Origin: Parcubacteria group bacterium GW2011_GWD2_38_11
GTDB lineage: Bacteria; Patescibacteriota; Minisyncoccia; Moranbacterales; GWC2-37-73
Assembly: GCA_000992325.1 (NCBI GenBank)
Contig: LBTZ01000003.1
Coordinates: 1 to 47,534, forward strand
Reading direction: 5' to 3'
Length of the DNA stretch: 47,534 nucleotides
Every line of letters begins with the position of its first letter. Position 1 is the first letter of the stretch. Under the pieces are notes generated by a model. It saw only the letters and a program-made list of their open reading frames with translations. It was not told the DNA's origin and searched no databases. The position numbers and the translations under genes were made by a program. This document shows positions 17,111-26,576 of the stretch, piece after piece.

Positions 17111-18274
17111 ATGAAAATTGGAATTGATGCTCGCTCAATCTTGAATCCAGAAAAAGGAGATGCAATTGGAGTTGGACATTATACTTATCAATTGATTCGC
17201 CACTTGTTGAAAATCGACAAAGAAAATGAGTATGTTATTTTCTTTGATTTCCGTGTACGAGAAAAGGATATCAAAAAATTCGCTCAATCAAATGTTAAAA
17301 TAAAATTTTATCCTTATTCTGATTATAAAAAATATTTACCAGGAGCGTATAGCGAAATTTTGGGAACAGCAACACTTCAAAAAGAAAAACTTGATGTTTT
17401 GCATTCTACTTCAGCCTTTAATCGTATTCCAATCGGTTATGGCGGTAAGACGGTGGTGACCTTTCATGATATGTCGATGTATAGCATTCCACAATATCTG
17501 TCAGCTGTAAAAAGAACTCGAAACAAAACAGTAGCTCGCTTGATGGGGCGCAAGGCTGACAAAATAATTGCAGTTTCAACTTCAATAAAAAATGATGTTG
17601 AAAAATTCATTGGCGAAGCTGGTGAAAAGACACAGGTTGTTTATAGTGGACTTGATCAGCGTTTCTTTAATGAACCTGAAGTAGCGGCAACGAAAGTACT
17701 TGGAAAATATGACATTACAAAAAAATACATTTTATTTTTGGGAACTTTGGAGCCATCTAAAAATATCACACGTCTTTTGGAGGCTTTTGCAAAATTTAAA
17801 GCTGATCAAAAACAAAAAAATTCCGGCAAATTTGAATATCAATTGGTGCTTGCTGGTAAGCGTGGTTGGCTTTCTCAGGAATACTTGCAAATTATTAAAG
17901 ATTTGAATTTAACAAAGGATGTTGTGTTTACGGGTTATGTAATTGGAGATGAACTTGTGCCACTTTTCCGCAACGCTGAATTTTTTGTTATGCCATCTTT
18001 ATATGAGGGATTTGGAATGACGGTGCTTGAGGCGTTTGCAACAAAAACTCCTGCAATTTTGGCTAATGTTTCATCACTTCCGGAAATTGCTGGTGAGGCT
18101 GCATATTTCATAAATCCTCTTGATACGGCTGAATTAGCTGAAGCGCTTGGAAAATTTGCAACGGATGAAAATTTGCGATTAAGCTATGTTGCAAAAGGAC
18201 TTGAGCAAGCAAAGAAATTTGATTGGGATAAAACTGCCCGTGAAACATTGGAGATTTACAAAAGTTTAAAATAG
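17111..18274 (+). CDS. Glycosyltransferase family 4-type (GT-B)
   Basis: 387 residues from MKIGIDARSIL. Retaining GT-B glycosyltransferase, likely transferring a sugar from a nucleotide sugar to a surface polysaccharide or lipid. The N-terminal Rossmann half has GVGHYTYQL. The C-terminal half has YILFLGTLEPSKNITRLLEA and the E-x7-E donor motif in PSLYEGFGMTVLEAFATKTP. An upstream in-frame start lies in the heptamer array and is not used. Donor and acceptor cannot be told. No SD. The promoter for the T-box transcript lies inside its last codons. Confidence 0.92.
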   Translation: MKIGIDARSILNPEKGDAIGVGHYTYQLIRHLLKIDKENEYVIFFDFRVREKDIKKFAQSNVKIKFYPYSDYKKYLPGAYSEILGTATLQKEKLDVLHSTSAFNRIPIGYGGKTVVTFHDMSMYSIPQYLSAVKRTRNKTVARLMGRKADKIIAVSTSIKNDVEKFIGEAGEKTQVVYSGLDQRFFNEPEVAATKVLGKYDITKKYILFLGTLEPSKNITRLLEAFAKFKADQKQKNSGKFEYQLVLAGKRGWLSQEYLQIIKDLNLTKDVVFTGYVIGDELVPLFRNAEFFVMPSLYEGFGMTVLEAFATKTPAILANVSSLPEIAGEAAYFINPLDTAELAEALGKFATDENLRLSYVAKGLEQAKKFDWDKTARETLEIYKSLK

Positions 18275-18283
18275 GCATATCAT
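18255..18283 (+). promoter_or_regulatory. Promoter of the T-box/ileS transcript
   Basis: TTTACA, 17-bp spacer, TATCAT. The -35 lies within the 3' end of the glycosyltransferase gene. The expected start (about 18290) coincides with the beginning of T-box stem I. Confidence 0.65.
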
Positions 18284-18287
18284 AAGA

Positions 18288-18530
18288 ATACAAAAGCGTT
18301 GATGAGGAAATCACCTCGGAGCTGCGAAAAGAAATCCCTTGGGAAAGTAGAATTCGTCGGGTAAGCCCGTAATAGCCGTAAAGAGAGCTTATTAGGCAGT
18401 AGCTTCTTAGCTTTTTAGGAAATGCATTTTTCTAAGAAGCTAAGAAGCTAAGAAGCTGAGAAGCTGAATTAAGGTGGTACCGCGTTGGAAGACGTCCTTA
18501 TGCATTTATTTGCATGGGGACATTTTTAAT
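18288..18530 (+). promoter_or_regulatory. T-box riboswitch controlling ileS
   Basis: The conserved T-box sequence AAGGTGGTACCGCG is at 18471-18484. It can pair its AAGG with CCTT (18496-18499) as antiterminator; the competing terminator is GTCCTTATGCA / TGCATGGGGAC plus ATTTTT (18494-18527). Stem I begins with GCGTTGATGAGGA and ends with AAAGAGAGC, the usual kink-turn strands. Uncharged tRNA-Ile binding should stabilise the antiterminator and switch on ileS. The specifier codon is not clear: the bases before AAAGAGAGC read AATAGCCGT, where ATA (Ile) is possible but AUC would be expected. The linker contains an expanded 8-bp tandem repeat. Confidence 0.9.
18432..18467 (+). repeat. Octamer tandem repeat within the T-box linker (AGAAGCTA x4)
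   Basis: Four tandem copies of AGAAGCTA/AGAAGCTG. The opposite strand of the hairpin is AGCTTCTTAGCTTTTTAG (18401-18418), so the long repeat offers several alternative pairing registers for the same partner. Confidence 0.8.
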
Positions 18531-18531
18531 T

Positions 18532-18655
18532 TCGAATACTGAATTTTGAATTTCGAATGAAGTCTGAATGATTGAATGTTTGAAATATTAGAAATTAAGA
18601 AATTAAAAATTGATTAAAAATTCAAAATTGGAAATTAAAAATTGCAGGCTGAAAT
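18532..18655. repeat. Degenerate heptamer array pair (TTGAATT/CGAATTT type)
   Basis: GAATACT, GAATTTT, GAATTTC, GAATGAA units, then AGTCTGAATGATTGAATG and an A-rich arm with ATTAAAAATTCAAAATTGG in reverse orientation. It lies between the T-box terminator and the ileS ATG, so it is part of the ileS leader. The segment CGAATNAARTCTGAATGAT recurs at the right edge of the window. Confidence 0.65.
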
Positions 18656-18707
18656 AATATAACAAATTTTTAAAAATCACTTGTAACTTTTTTATTCAAA
18701 AAATATT

Positions 18708-21647
18708 ATGTCATTTAAACGTGTTGATCCAAAACAAAGTTTGCCGGAGATGGAAAAAGAAATTTTGAAATTTTGGGCTGAGGAAAAAATATTTGAAAAA
18801 TCTTTAGAAACTCGCAGTGGCTCCCAGGAGTATACTTTTTATGATGGACCGCCTTTCGCAACTGGAACTCCTCATTATGGGCACTTGGTTGGTTCAACAA
18901 TGAAAGATGTGGTGCCGCGCTATTGGACAATGCGTGGATTTCACGTGGAAAGAAAGTGGGGTTGGGATTGTCATGGGCTGCCAATTGAAAATATTGTAGA
19001 AAAAGAATTGGGTTCAAAAGCCAAAAGTGAAATAGAAAAGTTGGGCGTGGAAAAATTTAATGAACTTTGCCGCAGCAAGGTGTTGGAATATGTGGATGTT
19101 TGGAAGGTTGTCATTAATCGCTTGGGACGCTGGGCTGATATGGATAATGCTTACAAAACGATGGATTTACCATATATGGAATCGGTCTGGTGGGTCTTTA
19201 AAGAACTTTGGAATAAGGGACTCATCTACGAAGGTTATCGTTCTATGCATGTTTGTCCGCGCTGCGAAACCACTCTTTCTCAACAGGAAGTTAGTGAGGG
19301 TTATGTTGATGTTAAAGATTTGTCCGTAATTGCAAAATTCGAGTTAATCTCTACGAATTACGAACAAGATACGAATGTACGAAATACGAAAGAATATATA
19401 CTAGCTTGGACCACAACTCCTTGGACACTTATTGGTAATGTGGCGCTGGCAGTTAATCCAGAAATGGATTACGTTTATGTTGAAACAACTAATGTGGAAA
19501 AGGATGGAACATTTTCAGAGGAAGTTTTTGTGGTGGCCAAGGATCGGGTGGGCGACTTGTTTAAAGATAGAAAAATTGAAATTGTGCGTGAAGTTTCAGG
19601 TGCGCAGCTAGTTGGTAAAAAATATAAACCTGTTTTTGATTATTATGCTAAATCCGATATTGAAAATTTTGAAAATGGTTGGAAAGTTGTGGGCGCAGAT
19701 TTTGTGGGAGCTGAGGATGGGACTGGTGTTGTGCATATTGCGCCAGCCTTTGGCGAGGACGATTTGAATTTGGGCAAAGAAAAAAATCTGCCATTTGTGC
19801 AGCACGTTGGAATGGATGGAATTATAAAAAAAGAGGCAGGAGAATTTGCTGGAATGCACATAAAACCAACTGATGATAGAACTGCAACCGATGTTGAAAT
19901 TATCAAATATCTGGCCAAAAATGGAATTCTTTTTGCCAAAGAAAAATATGAACATAGTTATCCGCATTGCTGGAGATGCGACACGCCGCTGATGAATTAT
20001 GCGACCAGTTCTTGGTTTGTAAAAGTTGCTGATATAAAATCAGACGCAATTGAATTGGCCAAGGAAATTCATTGGTCTCCTGAGCACATTAAAGAGGGGC
20101 GTTTTGGAAAGTGGTTGGAAGGTGCGCGTGATTGGTCAATTTCTCGTCAGCGTTTTTGGGCTTCTGTTATGCCAATCTGGAAATGCAAATGCGGCGAGAT
20201 GAAAGTTTTTGGCTCCGTGATGGAGCTGGAGGCTGCTAGCGGAGAGAAAATAACAGACCTGCATAAACATATTGTGGATAAAATTGTACTTAAATGTGAC
20301 GCTTGCAGTAGCGAGATGCGCCGCGTGCCTGATGTGCTCGACACCTGGTTTGATTCTGGTTCGATGCCGTATGCTCAACAACATTATCCGTTTGAAAATG
20401 CTGAGCAATTTGAAAAGAATTTTCCAGCTGAATTTATCGCAGAAGGTGTGGATCAAACACGTGCCTGGTTTTATTATCTGCACATCATTGCGTCTGCCAT
20501 CAAAAAAGCTCCAGCGTATAAAAACGTGATTGTAAATGGTATTGTGCTGGCTGAAGATGGAAAGAAGATGTCAAAGAAACTCAAAAATTATCCTGATCCA
20601 ATGGAGATGTTTGAAAAATATGGTGCGGATTCAGTCAGGTTTTATCTGATGAGTTCGCCGGTGGTCGCTGCGCAGAATTTGAATTTTGCAGAAAAAGATG
20701 TGGCAGAAATTGTGCGCGGAATGATGCGAATGCTTTGGAATTCGTATTCCTTTTTTGTGCTGTACGCCAATATTGATAAGTGGGAACATAAAGAACAATT
20801 TACGCATTCAACTGCAACAAATTTGTTGGATAGATGGATTCTTTCTGAGCTTAACACCTTGGTGATTTCAGTGCATAGTGGAATGGAAAATTATGAATTG
20901 CACCGAGCGGCGCGCGCTTTTCCAAAATTCATTGATGATATGTCCAACTGGTATGTTCGAAGATCGCGCAAGCGTTTTTGGAAATCGGAAAATGATGGCG
21001 ATAAAAATGAAGCATATGCAACGCTTCATCACGTGCTTGTGACACTGTCCAAAATGATGGCACCTTTTTCGCCTTTTATCGCTGAAGAAATTTATAAAAA
21101 TTTGACTGGCAAAGAGTCTGTGCATTTGGCTGATATGCCGACGGGGGATTATCACCACGTGGATGAACTTTTGAATGATCAGATGCGCAGTGTTCGTGAA
21201 ATTGTGACTCAGGGTTTGCAATTGCGCGCTCAGGCCAAAATCAAAGTTCGCCAACCGCTCGCAAAAGTGACAATCAAGGAATCAATTCTCGATGAACTTG
21301 CAGAAATAATTAAAGATGAACTTAATGTTAAAGAAGTTCTTGTGGATGCAAATCAAGAAGAAATGATTGTGTTGGATGTTGAAATAACCAAGGAATTGGC
21401 GCAAGAGGGAGTGGCACGCGAGATCGTGCGTCACATTCAAGAGATGCGCAAGGAGGCAGGTTATGAAGTTGACAATCGTATCAAAGTGTGCTATAATAGA
21501 CAATCAGAGGTGTTTGAAAAGTTTAATGCCTTGATTGCCAAAGAAACGCTTGCAGACTCCATTACTGAGGGAATTTGCGGGGATGCTGATTTGGTCAAGG
21601 AAATTATGCTAGATGAAAAGGTGTTGTCAATTTCCATTAAGAGGTGA
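18708..21647 (+). CDS. ileS: Isoleucyl-tRNA synthetase, type 2
   Basis: 979 residues, class I. Charges tRNA-Ile and edits valine. HIGH motif as GTPHYGH (HYGH 56-59) within YDGPPFATGTPHYGH, and KMSKK (620-623). The wording of these motifs matches the type 2 (eukaryote-like, usually mupirocin-tolerant) IleRS. The CP1 editing domain contains AWTTTPWTLIGNVALAVNP and the HIAPAFGEDD segment. A Cys cluster (CKCGEMK, CDACSSEM) lies near 500-540. An in-frame heptamer array encodes TNYEQDTNVRNTK at about residues 215-228, in the CP1 region. Expression is controlled by the T-box leader. Confidence 0.97.
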   Translation: MSFKRVDPKQSLPEMEKEILKFWAEEKIFEKSLETRSGSQEYTFYDGPPFATGTPHYGHLVGSTMKDVVPRYWTMRGFHVERKWGWDCHGLPIENIVEKELGSKAKSEIEKLGVEKFNELCRSKVLEYVDVWKVVINRLGRWADMDNAYKTMDLPYMESVWWVFKELWNKGLIYEGYRSMHVCPRCETTLSQQEVSEGYVDVKDLSVIAKFELISTNYEQDTNVRNTKEYILAWTTTPWTLIGNVALAVNPEMDYVYVETTNVEKDGTFSEEVFVVAKDRVGDLFKDRKIEIVREVSGAQLVGKKYKPVFDYYAKSDIENFENGWKVVGADFVGAEDGTGVVHIAPAFGEDDLNLGKEKNLPFVQHVGMDGIIKKEAGEFAGMHIKPTDDRTATDVEIIKYLAKNGILFAKEKYEHSYPHCWRCDTPLMNYATSSWFVKVADIKSDAIELAKEIHWSPEHIKEGRFGKWLEGARDWSISRQRFWASVMPIWKCKCGEMKVFGSVMELEAASGEKITDLHKHIVDKIVLKCDACSSEMRRVPDVLDTWFDSGSMPYAQQHYPFENAEQFEKNFPAEFIAEGVDQTRAWFYYLHIIASAIKKAPAYKNVIVNGIVLAEDGKKMSKKLKNYPDPMEMFEKYGADSVRFYLMSSPVVAAQNLNFAEKDVAEIVRGMMRMLWNSYSFFVLYANIDKWEHKEQFTHSTATNLLDRWILSELNTLVISVHSGMENYELHRAARAFPKFIDDMSNWYVRRSRKRFWKSENDGDKNEAYATLHHVLVTLSKMMAPFSPFIAEEIYKNLTGKESVHLADMPTGDYHHVDELLNDQMRSVREIVTQGLQLRAQAKIKVRQPLAKVTIKESILDELAEIIKDELNVKEVLVDANQEEMIVLDVEITKELAQEGVAREIVRHIQEMRKEAGYEVDNRIKVCYNRQSEVFEKFNALIAKETLADSITEGICGDADLVKEIMLDEKVLSISIKR
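19352..19391. repeat. In-frame heptamer array in ileS (TACGAAT type)
   Basis: TACGAAT, TACGAAC, (AAGA)TACGAATG, TACGAAA, TACGAAA. Translated as part of TNYEQDTNVRNTK just before the editing-domain motif AWTTTPWT. Confidence 0.75.
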
Positions 21648-21653
21648 TATAAT
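21624..21653 (+). promoter_or_regulatory. Promoter of small tail-anchored protein gene
   Basis: TTGTCA, 18-bp spacer, perfect TATAAT. The -35 lies within the ileS 3' end. Expected start about 21660. Confidence 0.7.
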
Positions 21654-21734
21654 GACTTCTGTGTGAAATTGTTCTTTTTGATAAACATATCTCAATCTAA
21701 TCTCGGAAAACAAACCGGGGAAAGGAAGTTTTTA

Positions 21735-21944
21735 GTGGAAGACACAAATTCTGCTTATGTTGATATTGATGAGCCAATAGATATTTTCAAAAACGCAGAA
21801 AAAATCAGGACTTTAAATGAGGAGGTAGCGGAGGAGGATCTTTTCGAGTCAGCTGTGCCTACGTCCTGGATTGAAGGACGGGAAAATAAATGCATAGCTG
21901 CAATAATCGCAGGGGCGGTGGTTTTCTTGTTTTTCTTCTTTTGA
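21735..21944 (+). CDS. Small acidic tail-anchored membrane protein
   Basis: 69 residues from a GTG preceded by AAAGGAAG (6-nt spacer). An upstream in-frame GTG (21663) lies almost at the predicted transcript start, so I prefer the internal start. The acidic N-terminal part (DEPIDIF, EEVAEEDLFE) is followed by one C-terminal hydrophobic segment (CIAAIIAGAVVFLFFFF), giving a cytosolic domain with a membrane tail. It has its own promoter and a strong terminator, so it is an independent unit. Function unknown. Confidence 0.65.
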   Translation: MEDTNSAYVDIDEPIDIFKNAEKIRTLNEEVAEEDLFESAVPTSWIEGRENKCIAAIIAGAVVFLFFFF

Positions 21945-21959
21945 GATTTTGAAATTTTT

Positions 21960-21996
21960 AAAGCCACACAAAGCATCTGCTTTGTGTGGCTTTTTC
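21960..21996 (+). terminator. Intrinsic terminator of small tail-anchored gene
   Basis: AAAGCCACACAAAG, 6-nt loop, CTTTGTGTGGCTTT, then TTCC. A 14-bp perfect stem just after the stop. Confidence 0.9.
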
Positions 21997-22036
21997 CTTT
22001 AAAGTTGGATGTTGTTACTGCGTAAAAAGTAAGTCT

Positions 22037-22065
22037 TTGCTTCTTGCGCTACTAGCTATTATACT
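22037..22065 (+). promoter_or_regulatory. Promoter of recO
   Basis: TTGCTT, 17-bp spacer, TATACT. Expected start about 22072, leaving a ~75-nt leader with nested dyads. Confidence 0.65.
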
Positions 22066-22075
22066 TAAGATATGA

Positions 22076-22114
22076 ATTAGCTATTTTAAAGCTAATAAAT
22101 ATTATCAAGATAAT
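22076..22114 (+). promoter_or_regulatory. Paired dyads in the recO leader
   Basis: ATTAGCT, 7-nt loop, AGCTAAT (22076-22096), then ATTATC-AA-GATAAT (22101-22114). TAGCTAATT recurs before the start codon. They may be RNA hairpins or a protein operator; nothing further can be said from sequence. Confidence 0.4.
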
Positions 22115-22146
22115 GAGATAGTAGCTAATTAGAATTGTATAGATAA

Positions 22147-22866
22147 ATGGAATATAGATATACTGGCATTATTTTAAACAAGCGCGATGTGGGCGAAACT
22201 GATAGGATTTATACAATCTATACTCTTGAAGGAGGAAAAATTCGTTCGCTCGCCAAAGGTGTGCGGAAACCACAAGCAAAACTTGCTGCATCGCTCGAGA
22301 ATATCACACTGGCTGATATTACAATTATCAGGACGCGAGGACTTGGAAAAATTACTGGTTCAATTATTGAAAATAATTTTACCTCGCTCAAACGAGATTG
22401 TGATGCACTTTTGGAAACTTTTGCCGGATTGAATATTTTTGAAAAATTAGTTGACTTTGAAAGTTCCGACAAAAAAGTTTTTTTATTGCTTAAGGAATAT
22501 TTGGAAGTAGTTAATGAATGTTCTTTAAGTGAGAACATAGAAAAGCATATTATAATAAGGTTAGGTTTTATTGTAAAACTTTTGGATGCGTTGGGGTATA
22601 CAATTGAAGTGGATAATTGTGTTTCTTGCGGAAAAAAGTTGGCGCAAGATTTTCTTTGTTTTAGTTCCCAGCAAGGCGGTGCAATATGCCAGCATTGTGC
22701 GAATGGTAATGACAGTTGTGTTTTGTCCGTGCGTACAAATACTATAAAGATGCTCAGACTTTTTTTGAAAAATAAAATTCAATCCTTAACTAAGATTAAG
22801 GCCACCAGGGAAGATTGTGACAGTGTATGTTTGGTTGTCGATGATTTCTTAAGATGGACACTTTAG
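22147..22866 (+). CDS. recO: DNA repair protein RecO
   Basis: 239 residues. RecO with RecR loads RecA on SSB-coated gaps and anneals strands. The N-terminal OB-fold is recognisable (YTGIILNKRDVGETDRIYTIYT, split here as YTGIILNKRDVGE and TDRIYTIYT), followed by a helical domain. The zinc-binding part has CVSCGKK near 156 and ICQHC near 180. Length and layout are normal for RecO. Own promoter, no SD. Confidence 0.93.
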   Translation: MEYRYTGIILNKRDVGETDRIYTIYTLEGGKIRSLAKGVRKPQAKLAASLENITLADITIIRTRGLGKITGSIIENNFTSLKRDCDALLETFAGLNIFEKLVDFESSDKKVFLLLKEYLEVVNECSLSENIEKHIIIRLGFIVKLLDALGYTIEVDNCVSCGKKLAQDFLCFSSQQGGAICQHCANGNDSCVLSVRTNTIKMLRLFLKNKIQSLTKIKATREDCDSVCLVVDDFLRWTL

Positions 22867-22933
22867 GATTGCGGTATATTTTTTGAGAATAAATAATATT
22901 GATTTTATTTGTGCATCCTGCTTATCTTATTTA

Positions 22934-23070
22934 GTCTCCAAATTTTCAATTTACAATTTTCAATTTCCAATAAAATCATAATGACTAAATATTAAATACT
23001 TTAATAATTTGTGCATTGAGAAATTGAGAATTGTTTGGAAATTGGAAATTGGTTATTGGAAATTATTGTC
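22934..23070. repeat. Inverted pair of heptamer arrays (CAATTTC / GAAATTG) with shared core
   Basis: Left arm CAATTTA, CAATTTT, CAATTTC, CAATAAA; right arm GGAAATT, GGAAATT, GGTTATT, GGAAATT. The loop has AATAAAA, TAATGAC-x-AAAT and TTTGTGCATT, matching the loop of the 11.98-12.11 kb element. It lies between recO and the next gene. Confidence 0.78.
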
Positions 23071-23143
23071 GATATTATTTCGGAAAAACATTTTTTTATG
23101 CTATAATAATACTAATCATAAAACTAATATAGAAACAAATAGT

Positions 23144-25054
23144 ATGCCTCTCAATGATCTTAATCGGGAATTGTATAGTCCACATTCAGATGATGTTGGC
23201 AGTAGAACACACGAACAGAGCAAATATGATCCCTCTCTCGGCGTCAACGATGGCTTGAGTCCATTTGAACAGGAACAGCACTGGAATCAGCCTCAAAAAG
23301 GACTATCATCTTCACAAAAAAAGAAACTCTGGATTGGAATTTCTATTTTTATGGTGATTGTGCTTGCGATTGGTGGTTTATTTTTTTATCGCTGGTGGCT
23401 TAAAAATGCTTTTCATCAGGATCGTGTAAGTTTGTCTTTTGAGGGACCAAAAGAAGCTGATAGTACCCAACCAATGAAATATATCATTCATTATACTAAC
23501 AATAATCGCGTTACACTTAAAAATGTTGAGATAAATCTTAGTTACTCGGAAAATTTTCAGCCAACTGATAATTTAAATTTGAAGTATCTGAGTCCCACTG
23601 CTAGTAAAGTATTTATTGGTGATGTTAAGCCGATGAGTAGTGGACAAGCTGAATTGAAGGGTATTTTTTATGCCCCTAAAGATTTTCCTGTTTATTTGCG
23701 CGGCGAAATTGTTTTTATTCCTTCTAATGGGGCGACTAGTCTTGCAATGAGCAATCAAATAGGTGTGAATATTACTGCTGCACCTGTATTTTTGGGCGTT
23801 GCTGCACCGCAGCAAGTTGTTGATGGTGATGGTTTGGAATATGTTATTGATTATAAAAATCTTGATGTGCGGCGCGTTGGCGATGTGCAAATTAGGGTTG
23901 ATTTTCCGCAGGGATTTGAGATGAGCAGTTCTCAGCCTAAGGCATCGGAAAAAGAATCGTATTGGTATATTGGAAATTTGGAAGCAAATCAAGGTGGAAA
24001 AATTGTTATTCAGGGTAAAATAAAAGGCAGTGCGGATGAAGGGAAAAATATCATTGTTTCATTGGGGCATATGGGTGGGGATAATGAATTTGTTGTCTAT
24101 AATAAACAGGAATTAACAACGCGCATTGTCTCTCCAATTTTGGCAGTGGGACAAAAACTTGATGGCAAAGATAGTGGTGTTGTTGGTGCTGGAGAGTTGT
24201 TGAAATATGTTGTGACGTATCAAAATACGGGAACCATAGGTTTGCGAGATGCAATTATTAGCGCAGAAGTGAAGAGTGATATTCTGGATTTTTCCAAGAT
24301 AAGCGTGGAAAAAGGTTTTTATGATGGCGCAAAGAATCTTATAACTTGGAAAGCTTCAGATGTGCCAGAGCTGGCGATTATAAGTCCAAAAACAGGTGGG
24401 ATGGTTTACTTTTCGATTCCAGTTAAATCCGTGATTCCAATTGAAAATAAATTGGATAAAAATTTTATAATTTCTTCGGTTGCTAAAATTGATAGTCCCG
24501 ACATTCCAACTCCACTTGATTCTAATAAAATTATTGGAAGCAATAAACTTGAATTAAGACTTGCATCAAAAGTTATTTTTGATACCAAGGGATATTATAC
24601 GGATACAAAGATTAAAAACTCTGGTCCAATTCCGATGGAGACAGGGAAGGAGACAACATTCACGATTCACTGGCAAATTATTAATGTTTCAAATGACATT
24701 GCGGGTGCCAAAGTTGTTTCAGCTTTGCCATCAGGCGCGCGTTGGACTGGACAAGTTTATCCATCAAATGAAAAAATTTCATATAATGCAAGAACAAATC
24801 AAATTATTTGGGATGCTGGTGATATCTTAGCTGGAGTTGGGGTGCTTGATTTGCCACGCGAAATTGTTTTTCAGGTTGGAGTGACACCTCAAGCAAATCA
24901 AATTGGAAATCCAATAGACTTGTTAAATAAATCTATTTTTACAGCGTCAGATTCTTTTGTTAATCAAAACATAACATTAGAAGGAGAAAAGAAAAATACT
25001 ATGCTTTATGAGGATCAGGCGATAGGATTTAATAACGGAAAAGTGGTGAAATAG
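23144..25054 (+). CDS. Single-pass membrane protein with large ectodomain of Ig/DUF11-like repeats
   Basis: 636 residues from MPLNDLNRELYSP. A longer in-frame start (23009) lies within the repeat element and is rejected. The cytoplasmic N-terminus (1-~60) is polar, one transmembrane segment follows (LWIGISIFMVIVLAIGGLFF, about 64-83), and the rest is outside. The ectodomain has successive beta domains with phrases such as LKYVVTYQNTGTIGLRDAII and GLEYVIDYKNLDVRRVGDVQ, resembling DUF11/CARDB-type adhesion repeats. Possibly an envelope scaffold or adhesin. No enzyme motif. A TATAAT at 23102-23107 may be its -10. Confidence 0.8.
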   Translation: MPLNDLNRELYSPHSDDVGSRTHEQSKYDPSLGVNDGLSPFEQEQHWNQPQKGLSSSQKKKLWIGISIFMVIVLAIGGLFFYRWWLKNAFHQDRVSLSFEGPKEADSTQPMKYIIHYTNNNRVTLKNVEINLSYSENFQPTDNLNLKYLSPTASKVFIGDVKPMSSGQAELKGIFYAPKDFPVYLRGEIVFIPSNGATSLAMSNQIGVNITAAPVFLGVAAPQQVVDGDGLEYVIDYKNLDVRRVGDVQIRVDFPQGFEMSSSQPKASEKESYWYIGNLEANQGGKIVIQGKIKGSADEGKNIIVSLGHMGGDNEFVVYNKQELTTRIVSPILAVGQKLDGKDSGVVGAGELLKYVVTYQNTGTIGLRDAIISAEVKSDILDFSKISVEKGFYDGAKNLITWKASDVPELAIISPKTGGMVYFSIPVKSVIPIENKLDKNFIISSVAKIDSPDIPTPLDSNKIIGSNKLELRLASKVIFDTKGYYTDTKIKNSGPIPMETGKETTFTIHWQIINVSNDIAGAKVVSALPSGARWTGQVYPSNEKISYNARTNQIIWDAGDILAGVGVLDLPREIVFQVGVTPQANQIGNPIDLLNKSIFTASDSFVNQNITLEGEKKNTMLYEDQAIGFNNGKVVK

Positions 25055-25059
25055 TCGGT

Positions 25060-25117
25060 AACTCACAACCTACAACTTACAATTCACAACTCACCTGGCT
25101 ACCGGAGCGGCAGGTGA
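25060..25117. repeat. Heptamer array (CAACCTA type) followed by GC-rich palindrome
   Basis: CAACCTA, CAACTTA, CAATTCA, CAACTCA in tandem, then TCACCTG ... CAGGTGA (25091-25117), whose interior has GCT/AGC and ACCGGA. This is the same type of CCTGGC...GCAGG palindrome seen inside argS. Confidence 0.7.
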
Positions 25118-25121
25118 CAAC

Positions 25122-25144
25122 AAAAAAGAAGAAATGTGAAAGTC

Positions 25145-25164
<20 letters not shown>
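25122..25164 (+). terminator. Intrinsic terminator before tgt
   Basis: AAAAAAGAAGAAATGT, 10-nt loop, ACATTTCTTCTTTTTTT. The right arm overlaps the tgt promoter (TTTACA at 25145), so terminator and promoter share DNA. Confidence 0.85.
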
Positions 25165-26375
<1,211 letters not shown>

Positions 26376-26439
26376 TGATTGGGGGATTGTATTGTGAAAT
26401 ATTTTCAATTGATGTTGCGTATCAGTAATAGAAATGTGT

Positions 26440-26542
26440 TTAATAATAAAAGCCATTTCGGCAATTTTACTACCTTTTAATTGGTAGGAGAGAATTAATA
26501 ATAAAAGCCATTTTGGCAATTTTACTACCTTTTAATTGGTAG
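26440..26542 (+). repeat. Two 48-bp direct repeats upstream of ArsR-like gene
   Basis: Units at 26440-26487 and 26495-26542 differ at a single base. Each holds GCC-ATTT(C/T)-GGC and CTACC-N8-GGTAG. The 55-bp period places the dyads about five helical turns apart on one DNA face. They end 34 bp before the regulator's ATG, so they are good candidates for tandem operator sites. Confidence 0.8.
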
Positions 26543-26576
26543 ACGATGATTGACAGGGTTGGTTAATAAAAAGTGT

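Noticed and set aside
23009-23143. Upstream extension of the ectodomain protein
   Set aside because: It is translated heptamer array and precedes the likely -10 box.
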